NCBI GenBank assembly: GCA_011316305.1
Contig: SAUG01000086.1
Coordinates: 330,110 to 394,109, forward strand
DNA: 64,000 nucleotides
From: Rusavskia elegans
Taxonomy: Eukaryota > Ascomycota > Lecanoromycetes > Teloschistales > Teloschistaceae
Direction: 5' to 3'
The notes beneath the pieces were generated by a model, which saw nothing but the letters and a program-made list of their open reading frames with translations, did no database searches and was not told the DNA's origin. Positions 11,395-23,344 of this stretch are shown in pieces. A program made the position numbers and the translations under genes. Numbering within the stretch: position 1 is the first letter of the stretch; every line of letters begins with the position of its first letter.

Positions 11395-13490
11395 ATGCCT
11401 GCCTCTCAGCCACCGAAAGTGGGTCTCGACAACGCTGCTACCATCAAAGCTTTTCTCTCCAGGATCTCGCCGGCCGTCAAAACTCACCCTTCTTCATCCA
11501 AACCTGACGACATCGTCGAGCAAGCCGCTGAGCTGAATCTCAGCGACGAGGGAAATGCTGATGCAACAAACACCCAAGCAAACGGTGCCGCCATCGGTGC
11601 TACGGAGAGCACAGCAATGGAAATGATTCCGAGTCCTGAACCCGAGCCCTCAGACACCGTCCCGGCAGAGAAGGTATCGGACGGGATACATCTCAATGCG
11701 CCGCCTGATCATTCAAAGTTCAAGAACCCGCTCGTTGCTGGTGTTCAGGCTCAAGGGAGCCCTCAGGTGAGCGGCGTCCAAGCGCCTCCACCTACTCCCG
11801 AGACGGTCTCGAATTTGGCAATCGGCCGCTTGTTCATGGACGCTCTGGAGGAAATCCCCCAGGATCGCATGCTCTCTTTGGGCGACTCCATACATGCCCC
11901 GAAGAATTATTCGAAGCTACGCTACAATCGTTCAACTGCAGCTGCTCAATCTCAGAATCAATTCTTCTCCCCTGTTCCCCAATCTTCCAAGCCTCGCGAA
12001 GATGCTAGTTTCACGCGTATGTCATTCAAAGCCGCAGAGACCCCAAGTCCTCGGGTTTTCAGCCTCCCAGACCCTGAAAGTATACCAGTCACCAGCTTCC
12101 AACTTACAGTCCAGGGCCAAGCATTAGCAACAACCTCGGAGGAAGAAACTCGCCTGGGAAAGCCAGTCGATACGACTGAAGAGGCCAAGGCACCTCAGGC
12201 TAACAAGCCTGACGTGGCTACTGCTACTGTAAACGGATCCAAGACCTATACTTCAGCCACTCCTATTACGCCACCACTGCCGCCCCGTCTAAAGCCTGAG
12301 CATGTCCAGGCTTCCAGAGTTAAGACGCCAGATGTCCCCGACCGCCCGCTTGATGCCAACGTGAAGGGTCTAGGAGGTCCAGAGACGCCCCTACAACCTC
12401 GCTATGCTCGAGTCAACCCCTTCTCCGCCGACAATATTCCTCACTCCAGAAAGGAAGTCGAGAATACTAAAGAAAATGAACCAGCTCCAGAAGATGCTAT
12501 TCCTAAACGACTCGCTGGCGTTGCAGCTGTGGGCCTTGAGATTGGTACGCCCGGTGGACCCCCCACGCCTGTTGGGGGACTGTTGACCCCTGCCTCCATT
12601 ACTTTGGGTGCTGTGTCCCCCCAGAGTGTGAAAGCAGCTGGAATCACGGCAGCAAGCATGCCGGGCAAGGTTGTTGGTGAAGATTTAGAGGGAGCACTCT
12701 ACTTCAAGGCTTGGCCCAAGGTCGAGGAGAGGGGAACCCGTACCGGTAAGCCGTTCTTCCACAACACCCGGCGATGATGACTGATCTCCGTTCCAGCCGC
12801 GAGAGTTCGCAAGATCATGCTCACGGGCATTCCAACCGGTGCGACGCCCAGTTTGGTCGCATCCTTTGTCTTCGGCGGTCCTCTTGAGCGAATCCATGTC
12901 GGTGATTCCTCTGCTTTCGTCACCTTCTTACGTGGGGAGGATGCCGCCAAGTACTATGAAGCCACGGGAAATGGCTTGGACTACAAAAAGGACGACGTGG
13001 AACATGTGATCATGATAGAGATGACGAGCGAAGTCAACCCCGTCAGTGGCATTCTACGCGAATACATCGAGAAGGAATTCACCCGCTGCGTCCGCGCGAT
13101 TGGCGTTGAGGCAGAGTGGACCACAATGGCTCTTCATGAGGTGGCTGCGCGAAAGGGGCGCAAAGTCGAGAAGATCGTCGACGGTCTGAATGCGAGCAAG
13201 GCAAGTACACTCGAGCCAACCAAGTAGGAATGAGTTGATTGAAGCTAACTTTCGTCTGATGAAAAGATGCGCTCGGTCAATTTTCGCTTCTGCGACATCT
13301 CGGATGCTGTCAAATTCAAGCAAACGCTCAGCCGTAGTGAGGACTGGGAAGAGTGCAACGTCCACTTCGCTCCAGATCCGTAAGTTAGCACTTTTCCTCA
13401 CCAAGTGGCTTTGCATCACCGATTCTAGTTCCAGCACACTGACCGCTACAAAACAGGTGCGCCACCGCGACGGGCATCCACCTTGACTAG
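11395..13490 (+). CDS. RRM-like RNA-binding protein with long disordered N-terminus
   Basis: Probable RNA-binding regulator, exact role unknown. Exons 11395-12745, 12797-13200, 13267-13379 and 13457-13490 give 633 aa. The start is the ATG in CACCATGCC. Residues 1 to about 450 are low-complexity, rich in P, T and S, with repeated TP/SP sites. The conserved part (RKIMLTGIPTGATPSLVASF, VFGGPLERIHVGDSSAFVTF, then SVNFRFCDISDAVKFKQTL, ECNVHFAPDP) has the spacing of two tandem RRM-like folds. The second intron (13201-13266) has a GC donor, AG|GCAAGT, with a CTAAC branch site. The last exon is uncertain: as spliced it ends after PCATATGIHLD, while a coding-looking stretch continues in another frame to about 13611 (see findings). 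Confidence 0.7.
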
Positions 13491-16400
13491 CCCAATAAGC
13501 GTTGGAAAGATTGTCTCAGAGCTTCTTCAAGCCAATTACCTGCAGGACCCTACGTCCGTACGTGAAGACTCTGCAGCCAAGATCTCCGATGGGACCGCGG
13601 AAATGCTTCCCGTATGTATGGCTTGCAGGTGTCAATAATGGCTCAATAATAATGCAAGCTTTGACGCATAGGTGATGAGAGGATCCCTGTATCTCTTCTG
13701 TACCAGTCTCCTGGTGCTGACTCGCTCTTATATGATTCCCCAAAAGTTGTACCCTAGTCGCGAACATGTCTGGGTGGGGTTTGCAGATGCGGGTGTTGTG
13801 GCGGGAGGAGCGATCAACAGGTCCCTTGAAAGCCCTTTCTATTTTCCTCATAATATATAATTGAGCGGGCAAATACGGATGGACGGCTTCTGGCATACCA
13901 AAGGGGGCCGGAGGCAGGCGCACGTGCCATCTGTATATGAAAAGTCACGTGGGACAAGAGACATCAACATATGCTTAGCTACTCAAATGCAGTATTTGAA
14001 ATTCGACAGTGAGCCCTTTTTATTCTTGTCAGTGACGTACCTAAGAGACATGGCTATTCCTCTGACCAGTCTCCTACGGCAAAAGACTGAAATTTACGTT
14101 ACACAGAACCCGACGAGGAAAGGGAGGACGGCAACGAGACAATGGCCCAAACATGACGTCCAATGTACTCTGGATTTTGCCATCCGGATCAACTGGAATA
14201 CACTGGATCAAGGTAGGAAGGTGTATGAGAGCTGCGGGAAGGCTATCGAATAATTCGACTTTCAGGTGTTACCAAGCTCCGCAGGGCATGTATCAGAACG
14301 AGAAAGAACGCAGAGCGTCAGATTCAGGATATAACAGGACTTAAGGTTGCTATATTGTTTTTGTACAGACGACAACTGGACACCTCCTCTTGAGTGGTAT
14401 GTGGAATGTGGGTGGCGATGTGGAGGCACCAGCAGGAAGCAGCGAGCGTTGAAGCTTAGTTTGCACCAACATTATTGTAGCTGAGTAATCTTTTGGGCCG
14501 GATATACCAATACTTCGATGGATCTATGATTCACATGAACAGAGATTAAAGGGGCTAATCGCCGTGATCTCATATAGCAGTCAATGATATGTCGAGCAGT
14601 CCAATACGTTGCTGTACAATATGATAACAACCAGCGGCCATTGAAGGACCAAAGCCAGAGAGATCAACCAAAGGGAGGATGAGTAACAAAGGACAAGGCT
14701 CACGGACTACGTAGAGAATGTAAACCTACCCTTATCGTTCTGGCCTTCCCGTCTGAGCTGTCTCAGATGCGTCAAGTGGCTCTGAACGGCATGTTACTGG
14801 CAGGCTTCTCTGCTGAGGAACCCCACGGTTCCAATACTAGGTACCTATTGTGAGACAGCATCTGGATGCGCCGATGGTATAATCCTGCCAGCTTATCCGC
14901 CGTTACAGCCGCGCGTTGACGCGATTCGAACACGTGGCGAGAAGGCTCGACCCCTTTTACCAGGCCATACATAGCCCATCGCTGACCAGACTGTGACCTT
15001 TTACCAGGCCCCTTGATCAACCACTTCCTCCCTTCCTTGGATACTGTCGTCTGGGGGCAAACATGGTACTGAAGAGGAAGAAAGTAAAAAGGATGAGAGG
15101 TGTCTTGTCAAGGTCTGATACTCATCATGCGTACTATCCTGCACAGCTGGAAATGATGTCTGAGACGGGCCAAACCGAAGAGATCCAGATGAAATCTCTA
15201 GTTGGACGGTGCCAAACCGTTTGCTGGATACAAGTGCGTCATCTTGATCCGGTGTGCAGGTATCCGGTTGGGTAGGATGTTGGAAGCATAGCCGAAGATA
15301 CCATTCGTCCTGCCGAGCAATGGCAACTCGGTGCCCGAGGTCATGAAGAACGACTCAGCAGAACTTTGGAAGATTGGCAGGCGCAGTAGTGGAGGCGCGA
15401 GATTCGAAGGATGCATCGCATTCTCTGGGGTAAGGATCACTAGAGTCGTGTTAACTTACGTACCATGGATGTAAATCCCTCGACTAGGATGTCTTCTAGC
15501 TCGCATCATCCCAGGCTTCTCTCTTCTGATCACTAAGCCCGAGATTACCAATCATGGTAGGATTCCGTTGGTCGTCCCAAATAGGCTGATGACATCCTCA
15601 TGGCGGTGCTTGGAAAGGACTCTGGATGTAATTGTAATTGGAATCCTTGTGCCACCGATCACTGTTGACCCTCGGCCACTTATAGAATAGGCGACGATTT
15701 AGTCTACAAGGACTGACGTCTGTCAGCGAATGCAATGGTTCGGTCTTCCGGGAGTCACGGAAAAGGCACAATCGCACAATCACGATCCCGTGTTCCACCA
15801 ATGTCGTATGGATCAGCTTCGACCATTCCAGCCCGTTGGCACCATGCAGCCCTGGATCATGCCACAGAGGTGCCTTCCAGTAGATGCATACGTATTCGCT
15901 TATGCAACACGGGACGATACATGCGCGCGGTTGGTGATACGACTGTCGCAGAAATCGAGTGGACGTGGTTGGTGCGTTCGCCGACGATGCACAGGTGTTA
16001 AGTCGAGGAGTCCGGGGAATCATGTGCTAAATTTCATGGTCGGACTTGTGCTCTGGCCGCTCTTCCGTGGTGGACCGTTTGAACACATCGTCCCTAAGCA
16101 TCCATCTCGTGCGGATTGCGGAGTAGGCAAAGAACGAATCATCAGACGCTCAGTGTTCAGTATCCTGGCGGTGGAGGAGTCCGGTGGATCCGCAGTCCAA
16201 TTTCGTTGGCTTTGACGTGCAATTTAAATTTCGTTGGCTTTGACGTGCAATTTAGGTTGGGCGGCGGGAGAGGGCGCTGCAGATGGCTGGTCCGATAGAT
16301 GCAACAGGTCACGGCCTCCTTTGTTGGAATCACGGCTGCCAATCGTTGGTCGTACTTGGCTGTTGCATCTTTCCACTAGGCCTGAGCATCTGCTAGAAGG

Positions 16401-17826
16401 GCGCGTAACGCACGCTCCTGAATGGCGCTCTCCGCGCGCTTGAGACAGGAGTTGTTACAGCTTGCGCAAGAGCGAGGCCTAGCAGACGATGGTCCTGTAG
16501 AACATGTCATTGTACACGGCGTGCATTGAGGAGTGGGGGGCCAGAAAGCGAAGGTTGTCCTTGATCTCCGTGTGAGTGGCCCAGTATGGATAGACAGGAT
16601 CGATTCGGCCAACGTCTTGAACCCGGATTGATGTAGAACAGGGGATGGAGCATACATGGGAAGGCCATAGGGGGTCATACATGCTCCGTATCAGCAGCCA
16701 AATCCCCCAATCTTTTCGAGAGAGGCTCGGTGGACAAGAGAAGCACGTGACCGTTCCTCGCTGCGCGATGCATGCAAGTCCACGTTGGGGATAGCTGGGC
16801 CTTGGCTACCCGATATTCGAGATGGGGGCTGATGACAGGGGCATCTGCAGCTAACATCTTAGCGTTTTAAGTGTCCTCTAGTGTCGCGCTACTTACCCAT
16901 GTCCCGCGAATCTTGGAATGCCCTCCTTTAGCAATATAGTGACCATCACCGCTGTCAGAGACAAACCTCACCCTCAACACACTGTGCCCGCGCGCATATG
17001 TGTAGTACAGCAGGATCTCGGAGCTGAATCGACTCCAGACTAATCGAAGTCTCTCTGGCCAGCAGGGGTTCCGGCGCACCGGTGGAGTCATGGCCCAATT
17101 GAAGCTGTCCTTCTCTATTCTCGTCCGTTATCCAAGCAGACCTGACAGGATGAACACTGCGCCGACTCGTTCTAGTCCCGCCCTCGGCGCCGGCACGACT
17201 CGTCACTTAAAACTGGTGCGAGAGCGGTTTCCGTTTGACATCGCAATTTCTTTCCATAGGCAGGCCAGGCGCTGCCTTCCGTCCAAAAGCTATACACCTC
17301 AAGAAAGCTTGGGACCCTTGGACGTGTCCGCAGTGAGGACATATCAACTTCCTGCTGTGGTTCTCAACCCATCCTTCTTCAGTGGTTGACTGTCCTGCCT
17401 CCGCGGTTGCTTCTTACGTTCTCGACGGTGACGGATCTAAGCCTCGACCGTTACCGCTTCGTCTTTCCAACGGCCTTCCAAAACTGAGGACGACTCCCTA
17501 TGCAGTTCGCTGCAGACTAGCCCGCTTTCTTCACCTTCTTTAGCTTGACCCACACCTGCCCGAGCCCACGAGCCGTTGTAGCTGCCTGGAACAACAGCCA
17601 TCCTTTGCTGCATGCTAGCCCACGTCATTCTGCAATAACCCCCTTGTTGCCTTGTTGACACACCACCACCACCCTTCCGACCCCAAACCTCCCAAGGGGC
17701 ACAACCTAGCACAGGCGGCGCTTGTGCATCGAAGCGCTGTGCAAAGCCGTTTCAAGCCAGACGGGTCTGGGACATCAGTACATTAGTTGGTCCTGGCTGA
17801 GTCTTTTCATCCTTTACCACCAAACA
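13491..17826. other. Gene-poor 4.3-kb interval
   Basis: No intact gene can be supported. Contents: the out-of-frame tail of the RRM-like gene (to about 13611), two CACGTG E-boxes 25 bp apart (13921-13926 and 13946-13951), a 28-bp tandem duplication at 16199-16254, and scattered ORFs of under 165 aa on both strands. Minus-strand frames between about 15,600 and 17,090 look faintly protein-like (for example HSVLRVRFVSDSGDGHYIAK and RIDPVYPYWATHTEIKDNL) but are broken by stops and frame changes. They may be a decayed gene of unknown family. Base composition is like the neighbours, not like the AT-rich island. Confidence 0.4.
16199..16254. repeat. 28-bp perfect tandem duplication
   Basis: The 28-bp unit beginning AATTTCGTTGGCTTTGACG occurs twice head to tail, 16199-16226 and 16227-16254, without a mismatch. 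The two copies have not diverged, so the duplication is probably recent. Confidence 0.9.
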
Positions 17827-18474
17827 ATGACAGTCTTGTACCCTCTCAGGCACCACAACTCCCTCGAATCTGATATCGCTCGTATCATTCTGACCTTTCA
17901 TCACCACGAACCCATGGCACCACGACGGCACGCTCCCGGATCCCCCGGACCATACCAATATTGTGGAAATTCATCGAGAGCATCCCACAGTTCCGACTAT
18001 CCTCGTCGTCGTAGCGTAGCCATTCAGGATCTCCTGAATCCCGTCAGAGAGGATCGTCAACCCGAACGGCATTTGGACTACACCGGCAGTGACCATGGGC
18101 GAACGTCAAGTAGACACTCCAGTGTGGATCGTGCATCTCTGGTTTCGGCTCAGTCTAGAACATCAACCGGTCGTCGCTCTCCTCCAAGGGGCCATGGGCG
18201 CCGTGAATTCCGTCCAACATACACCGAAGAGGAAGTTCACTTTATCTGGTATCATCGTGTCGATCTCGGATGGGAGTGGAAGGAGGTCCTGAACGCCTTT
18301 CACTCTCAATTCCCTGGTAGGCTGCGAGGTGCGAGCGGTATTCAGTGCAAGTATTACCGTCATCTTGAGGGCCACGGCATTCCACAGGTCCGACAGCGGG
18401 ACCGAAAAGCAATGGCCGCTCAGGAATATGGTATCCGTGCTAGGACGGGTTTGTGGTATCCTTGGATGCGTTAG
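17827..18474 (+). CDS. Small fungal Myb/homeodomain-like DNA-binding protein
   Basis: Probable DNA-binding protein, function unknown. Single exon, 215 aa from the ATG at 17827 (context ACAATGA). An in-frame ATG lies upstream at 17722 but adds only a low-quality leader. The first 125 residues are basic and serine-rich. The conserved C-terminal half (YTEEEVHFIWYHRVDLGWEW, KEVLNAFHSQFPGR, IQCKYYRHLEGHGI) has the tryptophan-spaced three-helix pattern of Myb/SANT or homeodomain-like fungal proteins. The end RARTGLWYPWMR looks like a conserved tail. Upstream is the gene-poor interval; downstream IWR1 is convergent. Confidence 0.65.
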   Translation: MTVLYPLRHHNSLESDIARIILTFHHHEPMAPRRHAPGSPGPYQYCGNSSRASHSSDYPRRRSVAIQDLLNPVREDRQPERHLDYTGSDHGRTSSRHSSVDRASLVSAQSRTSTGRRSPPRGHGRREFRPTYTEEEVHFIWYHRVDLGWEWKEVLNAFHSQFPGRLRGASGIQCKYYRHLEGHGIPQVRQRDRKAMAAQEYGIRARTGLWYPWMR

Positions 18475-18854
18475 ACGGCCATTGAACATTCAGGTAAGGA
18501 AAGGGCACTATCAGAAGGTAGATATCCGTTAACAGATTCTCAGCGTTGCTTCGACATCATTTCATATACTCTACTTACAATCGACGTCGATACGTGCCAG
18601 CCGTGGCCGGTTGCGTCGGTTTTTTCTGGTCTTTGTCTTTGTCTATCATTGAGAATGCGAGCTGGCGGTAGCCTCTCATATCATTTATGCTTGGAAGATT
18701 ACTTGGGCAACCTCTCACTTGGTGGCGGCGATTTGTGAATCTTTCATGGTTTTTTGGCGCCGAGAGAGGTTCTGGCATGCTTATTCGCAGAGGTGCAAGA
18801 TCACTTACCATATGGGCAGCCACTATAGCCAAGGGCTACAGAAGATCTTGCAAT
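18475..18854. other. Convergent 3' region, Myb-like gene / IWR1
   Basis: Spacer of 380 bp holding both 3' ends. Nothing else recognised. Confidence 0.4.
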
Positions 18855-20359
18855 TCAACAGGATTCCCACGTGTTCTTTGCATGGGTCTCTTCATCAGAC
18901 CAGTCAATGTTACCGTCAAGTTCTTCCTCATCGAAAGCACTCTGCCAATGCCTGTAAGTATTTCTGTCATACTCGTCGTCACTGTCAAGCTCGTCCTCGG
19001 GATAGTCATTGCCATAGTAATCCTCCGCTATCTTAATCAGCCAAGAGGAACAGCAGTAGATCGTTAGCCGGAGTGAACAAACCATTTTCATCTTCTTCGT
19101 CGCTGCTCCAACCGTCATCGATTGACTGCTCCTCTTCTCCATAAAGCTCCCAGGTCTCCTGGTCCTCGTCTTCAATGACCAGCAAGCCTACCTGACCGGG
19201 GCCCGCGGTCTCCAACGACGTGCTTGGCAAAGCAAAGGGTCTCTCCGCTATCAGGTGTTCGGGTTGACGTACGTATACATCGACAACGAAGGTATCAGGA
19301 TCTTCTTCATCTTCTCCGAGTTTCACGACATTCTTGTGGAACTTCCCAGAATTGATTGACGTGTCTGCCTCTTCTTCTTCTTCTTTCTTCGCCAAGCGCG
19401 GCTTTGGTGGCTTTGGCATAATCTTAGGGCCCACCTTTGTGATGAGATGACGAGGTTCATCTGCTCTCAGGGTCTCTTCGAGGGCAAATTGCTGCAGCTC
19501 ACGGGCCAGCCCAAGCGAGGCATCAGAGTCATCGCCCGGCGCGGCAGCTTTAACCTGGGAGCTTGCAGTATCGGCCGTTGAGTTGGCGACGTCATCGTAC
19601 GGCTGCTTCCACGTCTGAGCTCTCCAGTTCCGCTCGGCTGGTGACGCAAGCGGCCGTTTCCTGGGGGTTGAAGGCTCAACCGAAGTCCTGGCAATATTGA
19701 TGTTCGAGTCGCTGTCCCTTTCCGAATTGCCAGCGCCAATTTGAACACGAGACTTCAACTTTCCGAGTCCATGCGTTCGCTCCACGAAAACAGCAAATTC
19801 TTTCTTCTGCTTTTTCCTGTTCTTCTGGACGCCGCAGCGCCGCACAGACGAACTCCGTATCGATGGTGATTTCGAACTGATAGTTGCTGGAGTGAAATGG
19901 AATCTTCGAGGCTCGGTGGGCAGACAAGGAAGCCAGCGTTGGCGAGCATCTGGTGGTAAGCGCCCAAGCTTGCTCTCTTCACGTGGCTGACTAGTTGGGT
20001 CCTCGAGTGTCTGGTCGGAAGCAGTGGATTGCAAAGACGATGAGTGATGTGCTTGTGATGCTACAATGTCGCCTTCTGGCAGTGTTGTCTTAACCGTGGG
20101 AACCTGCGGGGGACGGTGTGCGGTATCTGAATGTCGGTTCTTTGCCGACGTAGAGCTCTGATGATTTCTGTTCTTTAAGTCGTCCTGGGATACTCTGTTC
20201 CACACAAGAGTCTGCTTTGTCTTCTTGTAGGGAATATCTGTGCCGGTTAGTCCACAGAGCAACAGGCAAACCGAGGGAAGGTAGGCAGCTACATAAGGCG
20301 TCAACGGGCTCTTCATCTCGACGACGTTTCACCGCTATTCGTTCAGGTGGAAGTGCCAT
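18855..20359 (-). CDS. IWR1: Iwr1-type RNA polymerase II nuclear import factor
   Basis: Adaptor that binds assembled RNA polymerase II and directs its nuclear import. Minus-strand exons 20359-20293, 20237-19083 and 19027-18855, 464 aa, both introns 55 nt. The N-terminus MALPPERIAVKRRRDEEPVDAL is the basic Iwr1 import signal region, and the next exon (YIPYKKTKQTLVWNRV) continues it. The C-terminal Iwr1 domain is clear: DTFVVDVYVRQPEH, QVGLLVIEDEDQETWELY, then DYYGNDYPEDELDSDDEYD and FDEEELDGN. The acidic block runs across the second splice junction, which supports that junction. The middle of the protein is disordered. Upstream (to the right) lies the coiled-coil gene on the same strand. Confidence 0.88.
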
Positions 20360-20760
20360 ACGGACTGCCGCTTTCGAACTGTGTACGGTAAAGGCTTCAG
20401 ACCCTTGAAGGGATATGCTAGTTTTCTGTATGCACTTGTGGATGAATTTAGTGCCACGCCCCACACAACGCGGAAAATGGATGATCGCCAGGTCCACAAG
20501 GCAAGGAATTTACTTTACTCTAGTCTTATATCGCGTGAATAGTGATTGACGACACTTTTTGTTTGATGCTTGCGCTCTACCCGAGTTTCAAAAGTCGCCA
20601 TGCATCGCCCCCAGTAGTCGCGTCAAATAGCGTGCTGGGGAATGACCCCAGTCCGAGTCGAGTCCTAATGAGAATCTAGAACTTGGGAAAGATGAAAGGT
20701 GCTTAAGGGAAATCCACCAGAAGGTAGCCATAAAGTATCTAGTGTCGTCGTGGACATGCA
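20360..20760 (-). promoter_or_regulatory. IWR1 promoter and 3' end of the coiled-coil gene
   Basis: A 401-bp spacer between two minus-strand genes. No repeat or RNA gene identified. Confidence 0.4.
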
Positions 20761-22926
20761 CTATGGCCGCTGTCCGTATGCTTGCTGATACCATATTTCA
20801 CCATAATCGGGGGTTTGATAGATTGGACTGCTGGGCCCAGGAGCTTCTGCCACTCCTCGATACGCAGGGTGGTCTCGGATGTCTGGTGCTACCCCATCGG
20901 TTGATCCGGACGGTGCAGAGACTTCTTTCCTTCCACTCCGCTCGTCGCTCCTCCTAGCTGCAGCTCGGCTGCTGGCGGTAGTGGAACGCCGGCCATTGCT
21001 ACTGATCACGCTGTGCTGCGTACTTGCCGATCCGCTGGTCGCACCACTGGCATACGGCTGCCGGTACTCGTGACGAGATGACGCTGAGGCGTGCGTACTC
21101 CTAGAGCGCCGACGTGGAGACCCCTTGTTCTGCGAACATGTAGACGGCTCCTCCCGCTCGCTCTCACTGGCCTCCACCACGGCACGCTGAAAGTAAGTCC
21201 CAATCTCACCCATCCTCTCGTCAAGTCCATTGAGCTTTCTTTCCATTGAGCCAATGGAGCCCTTCATTTGATCATCGGCTTGGGATACATTTGCGAGCTC
21301 CTTACGCATACCGCTCACTTCCTTTCTTAAGTCCTTCATCTCAGCCTTGAGAAACTTCAGCCCTTTTTCAATGGTCTCCTGCGGTTCCTCAGTTCGGCGT
21401 ACCATCTTGTCAATCGTCCGATCTGTATTGTCGGTCGTCAGCCTCATGAGACTGCTGAAGCAACTCTCGATGTGATGATGGAGGTTAAGCTCCATCTGCA
21501 CCAAGCCCGCGGGCAAAGATCCTGAAGGTTGGAAGCCCGGATACGACAGTGGTGGCGGCGGCACTGAGTTATGCCTCGTGTGGGCTGGGAAGCGAGGTGT
21601 TGTCTCAGCTGCCGATGAAGGCGCACTCATTTGCGCAAAGGAGTTGCCGTTGCCGCTGGGTGCCCATGAGCTCTGGGACCGCAGCGAGTGAGTGTATCCT
21701 GATCCGTGGCTAGATTCTCCGGGATACTTCTGCAAAAGTATTGGCACGTCGCCAGAGGTTTGCGAGAACGAGTGCTGGTCGACTTCTGCGAGTGGGGGTG
21801 GATCTTGTCGTCTATAGAATGGACTGAAAGGCGGAAGTGTATAACCCTGGCAAAGTGTTATTGCCAATCTTTTGCCCTTTGTCAGAAGTCTTTCACTTAC
21901 TACATTTGGGTCGTTTTCCCATACGCCAGCGTAATCGTTCGGCGAGTAGACCATCGGATGCAGGATCTCTCCTGAGTACTGTGGAAGGAGGTAATTCCCA
22001 TTCCGATGGGATCTATTGGAAGTAGGCTCTATCTGATCTTCGATTCTCTCTGGGGGATCAGCATCTTCAATGACACCGGTGAAGCTTAAAACACGGTGCA
22101 TTTCATTCTGGCCTACGTATCCCACCTCGCCTGTTCTACCAAAGGTACCCACTCGGGTGGGATTCAACGATTCATTACCAACAATCAGCCCCTCAGTCGA
22201 TAGAGGTTGTCTCTTCTCATTTGAGGAAGCACCCGTCGTCTCCTTCGATTCTTGGGATGTACGTGTGCTTGCGCTCGCAGGTAGATGATTTTCTTGGAGG
22301 TATCGACGCGTAAGAACAGGCGTTGATTGTACTTGCCGGCTCGGGCTCGCGTTCCACCCTCCTGTGGACTCGGTCGATGTGCGGAAGGGGTCAGGCGTGT
22401 TGGTGGATGGAGGAGCAGATGCTGGGGCGACTTCGCGATTGTTGTTCTGCGTTGGGAGCACTCCTAAGATCTGGGAAGCCTTTTGTGAGACGACAAGGGG
22501 CGGCGAGGTAGGCCGCTCCACAAAGTCTTTTTCATCTTTCGTGGACTTGCCTTTGCTCCTCGTGTGAGAATACTTTTTACGTACTTGATTGGCGGTTGTC
22601 GCCTTGGTCGTAAAGAGGAGGGGCTTCGGCACAATGGGGTCAGTCACTGCTCGAGTTTTTGTGTTTGGATTCATTTGATCTGGTACTATCAAAGGCGTTG
22701 CCGGCTGAATATACGGGCGATTTTTTCTTGCCGTCAGAGGCTTCTCTCCCGGAGATGGTGAGGCTTCTGGAGTAGGTGGCATGGGCTTGTTCTCGTACCT
22801 GTCGCGATTGGTAGCGGTTGGTGTCCTAGTATGCACTTGACCTGCCCATGAATTGGGTCCCAAATGAACAATCCTAGGAGGTGTAACATCGGGTAGCTTG
22901 ACCCTAGGTGGATGAGATTGTGACAT
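20761..22926 (-). CDS. Disordered protein with C-terminal coiled coil, function unknown
   Basis: Not recognised as a named family. Single exon, 721 aa. The first 500 residues are proline-, serine- and threonine-rich with many TP/SP pairs (VTPPRIVHLGPNSW, NKPMPPTPEASPSPGEKP), suggesting a phosphorylated, unstructured region. Residues of about 505-575 form a heptad-like helix (TIEKGLKFLKAEMKDLRKEV, MERKLNGLDERMGEI) likely to be a coiled coil. A serine/arginine-rich segment follows, then a sharp hydrophobic/aromatic end, SPIYQTPDYGEIWYQQAYG, that looks like a short binding motif. There is no signal peptide, membrane segment or catalytic motif. A scaffold or adaptor role is only a guess. Confidence 0.7.
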   Translation of the reverse strand: MSQSHPPRVKLPDVTPPRIVHLGPNSWAGQVHTRTPTATNRDRYENKPMPPTPEASPSPGEKPLTARKNRPYIQPATPLIVPDQMNPNTKTRAVTDPIVPKPLLFTTKATTANQVRKKYSHTRSKGKSTKDEKDFVERPTSPPLVVSQKASQILGVLPTQNNNREVAPASAPPSTNTPDPFRTSTESTGGWNASPSRQVQSTPVLTRRYLQENHLPASASTRTSQESKETTGASSNEKRQPLSTEGLIVGNESLNPTRVGTFGRTGEVGYVGQNEMHRVLSFTGVIEDADPPERIEDQIEPTSNRSHRNGNYLLPQYSGEILHPMVYSPNDYAGVWENDPNVVSERLLTKGKRLAITLCQGYTLPPFSPFYRRQDPPPLAEVDQHSFSQTSGDVPILLQKYPGESSHGSGYTHSLRSQSSWAPSGNGNSFAQMSAPSSAAETTPRFPAHTRHNSVPPPPLSYPGFQPSGSLPAGLVQMELNLHHHIESCFSSLMRLTTDNTDRTIDKMVRRTEEPQETIEKGLKFLKAEMKDLRKEVSGMRKELANVSQADDQMKGSIGSMERKLNGLDERMGEIGTYFQRAVVEASESEREEPSTCSQNKGSPRRRSRSTHASASSRHEYRQPYASGATSGSASTQHSVISSNGRRSTTASSRAAARRSDERSGRKEVSAPSGSTDGVAPDIRDHPAYRGVAEAPGPSSPIYQTPDYGEIWYQQAYGQRP

Positions 22927-23344
22927 CTTGTTCTGTTAGGACCAGACGGTGTGCAACGACAATAGCGGAAGAAACATGAGAAGCAAGTGGACAGCGGGAA
23001 ACAATAGAGATATCGACAATGCTTCAATCGGGGGGTTTGCAAAGAATGATAACAGAACAGTCTTTCGGTGCCGAGTACGGTATGGTCTCAGTTATAGCAC
23101 GAATAGTCGTCGTTTTGTTGATTGTAAACATTGTAACTTGGATGCTTTGACCAACGATGAACCACGTGAGCTCAGCAACGGAGAATTGTGTTGATTTTGT
23201 ATGGCGCTTGGTCTACAACCCGGTGTCCTTCACTTATATTCACTGTGCCCTGTGGCGCTGCTCCTTTCTGCCAGCACCAAATCTTGAGATATGCGAACCA
23301 TCCGTACTTGGTATGATGATACTGCAACATGTAGTAGTCCGGTA
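22927..23344 (-). promoter_or_regulatory. Upstream region of the coiled-coil gene
   Basis: 418 bp between the coiled-coil gene start and the 3' end of the CBM48-type reading frames. Contains no supported gene. Confidence 0.35.

Noticed and set aside
13861..14253. 130-aa ORF after the RRM-like gene
   Set aside because: It begins with a non-ATG codon, has no recognisable domain and lies in the gene-poor interval.
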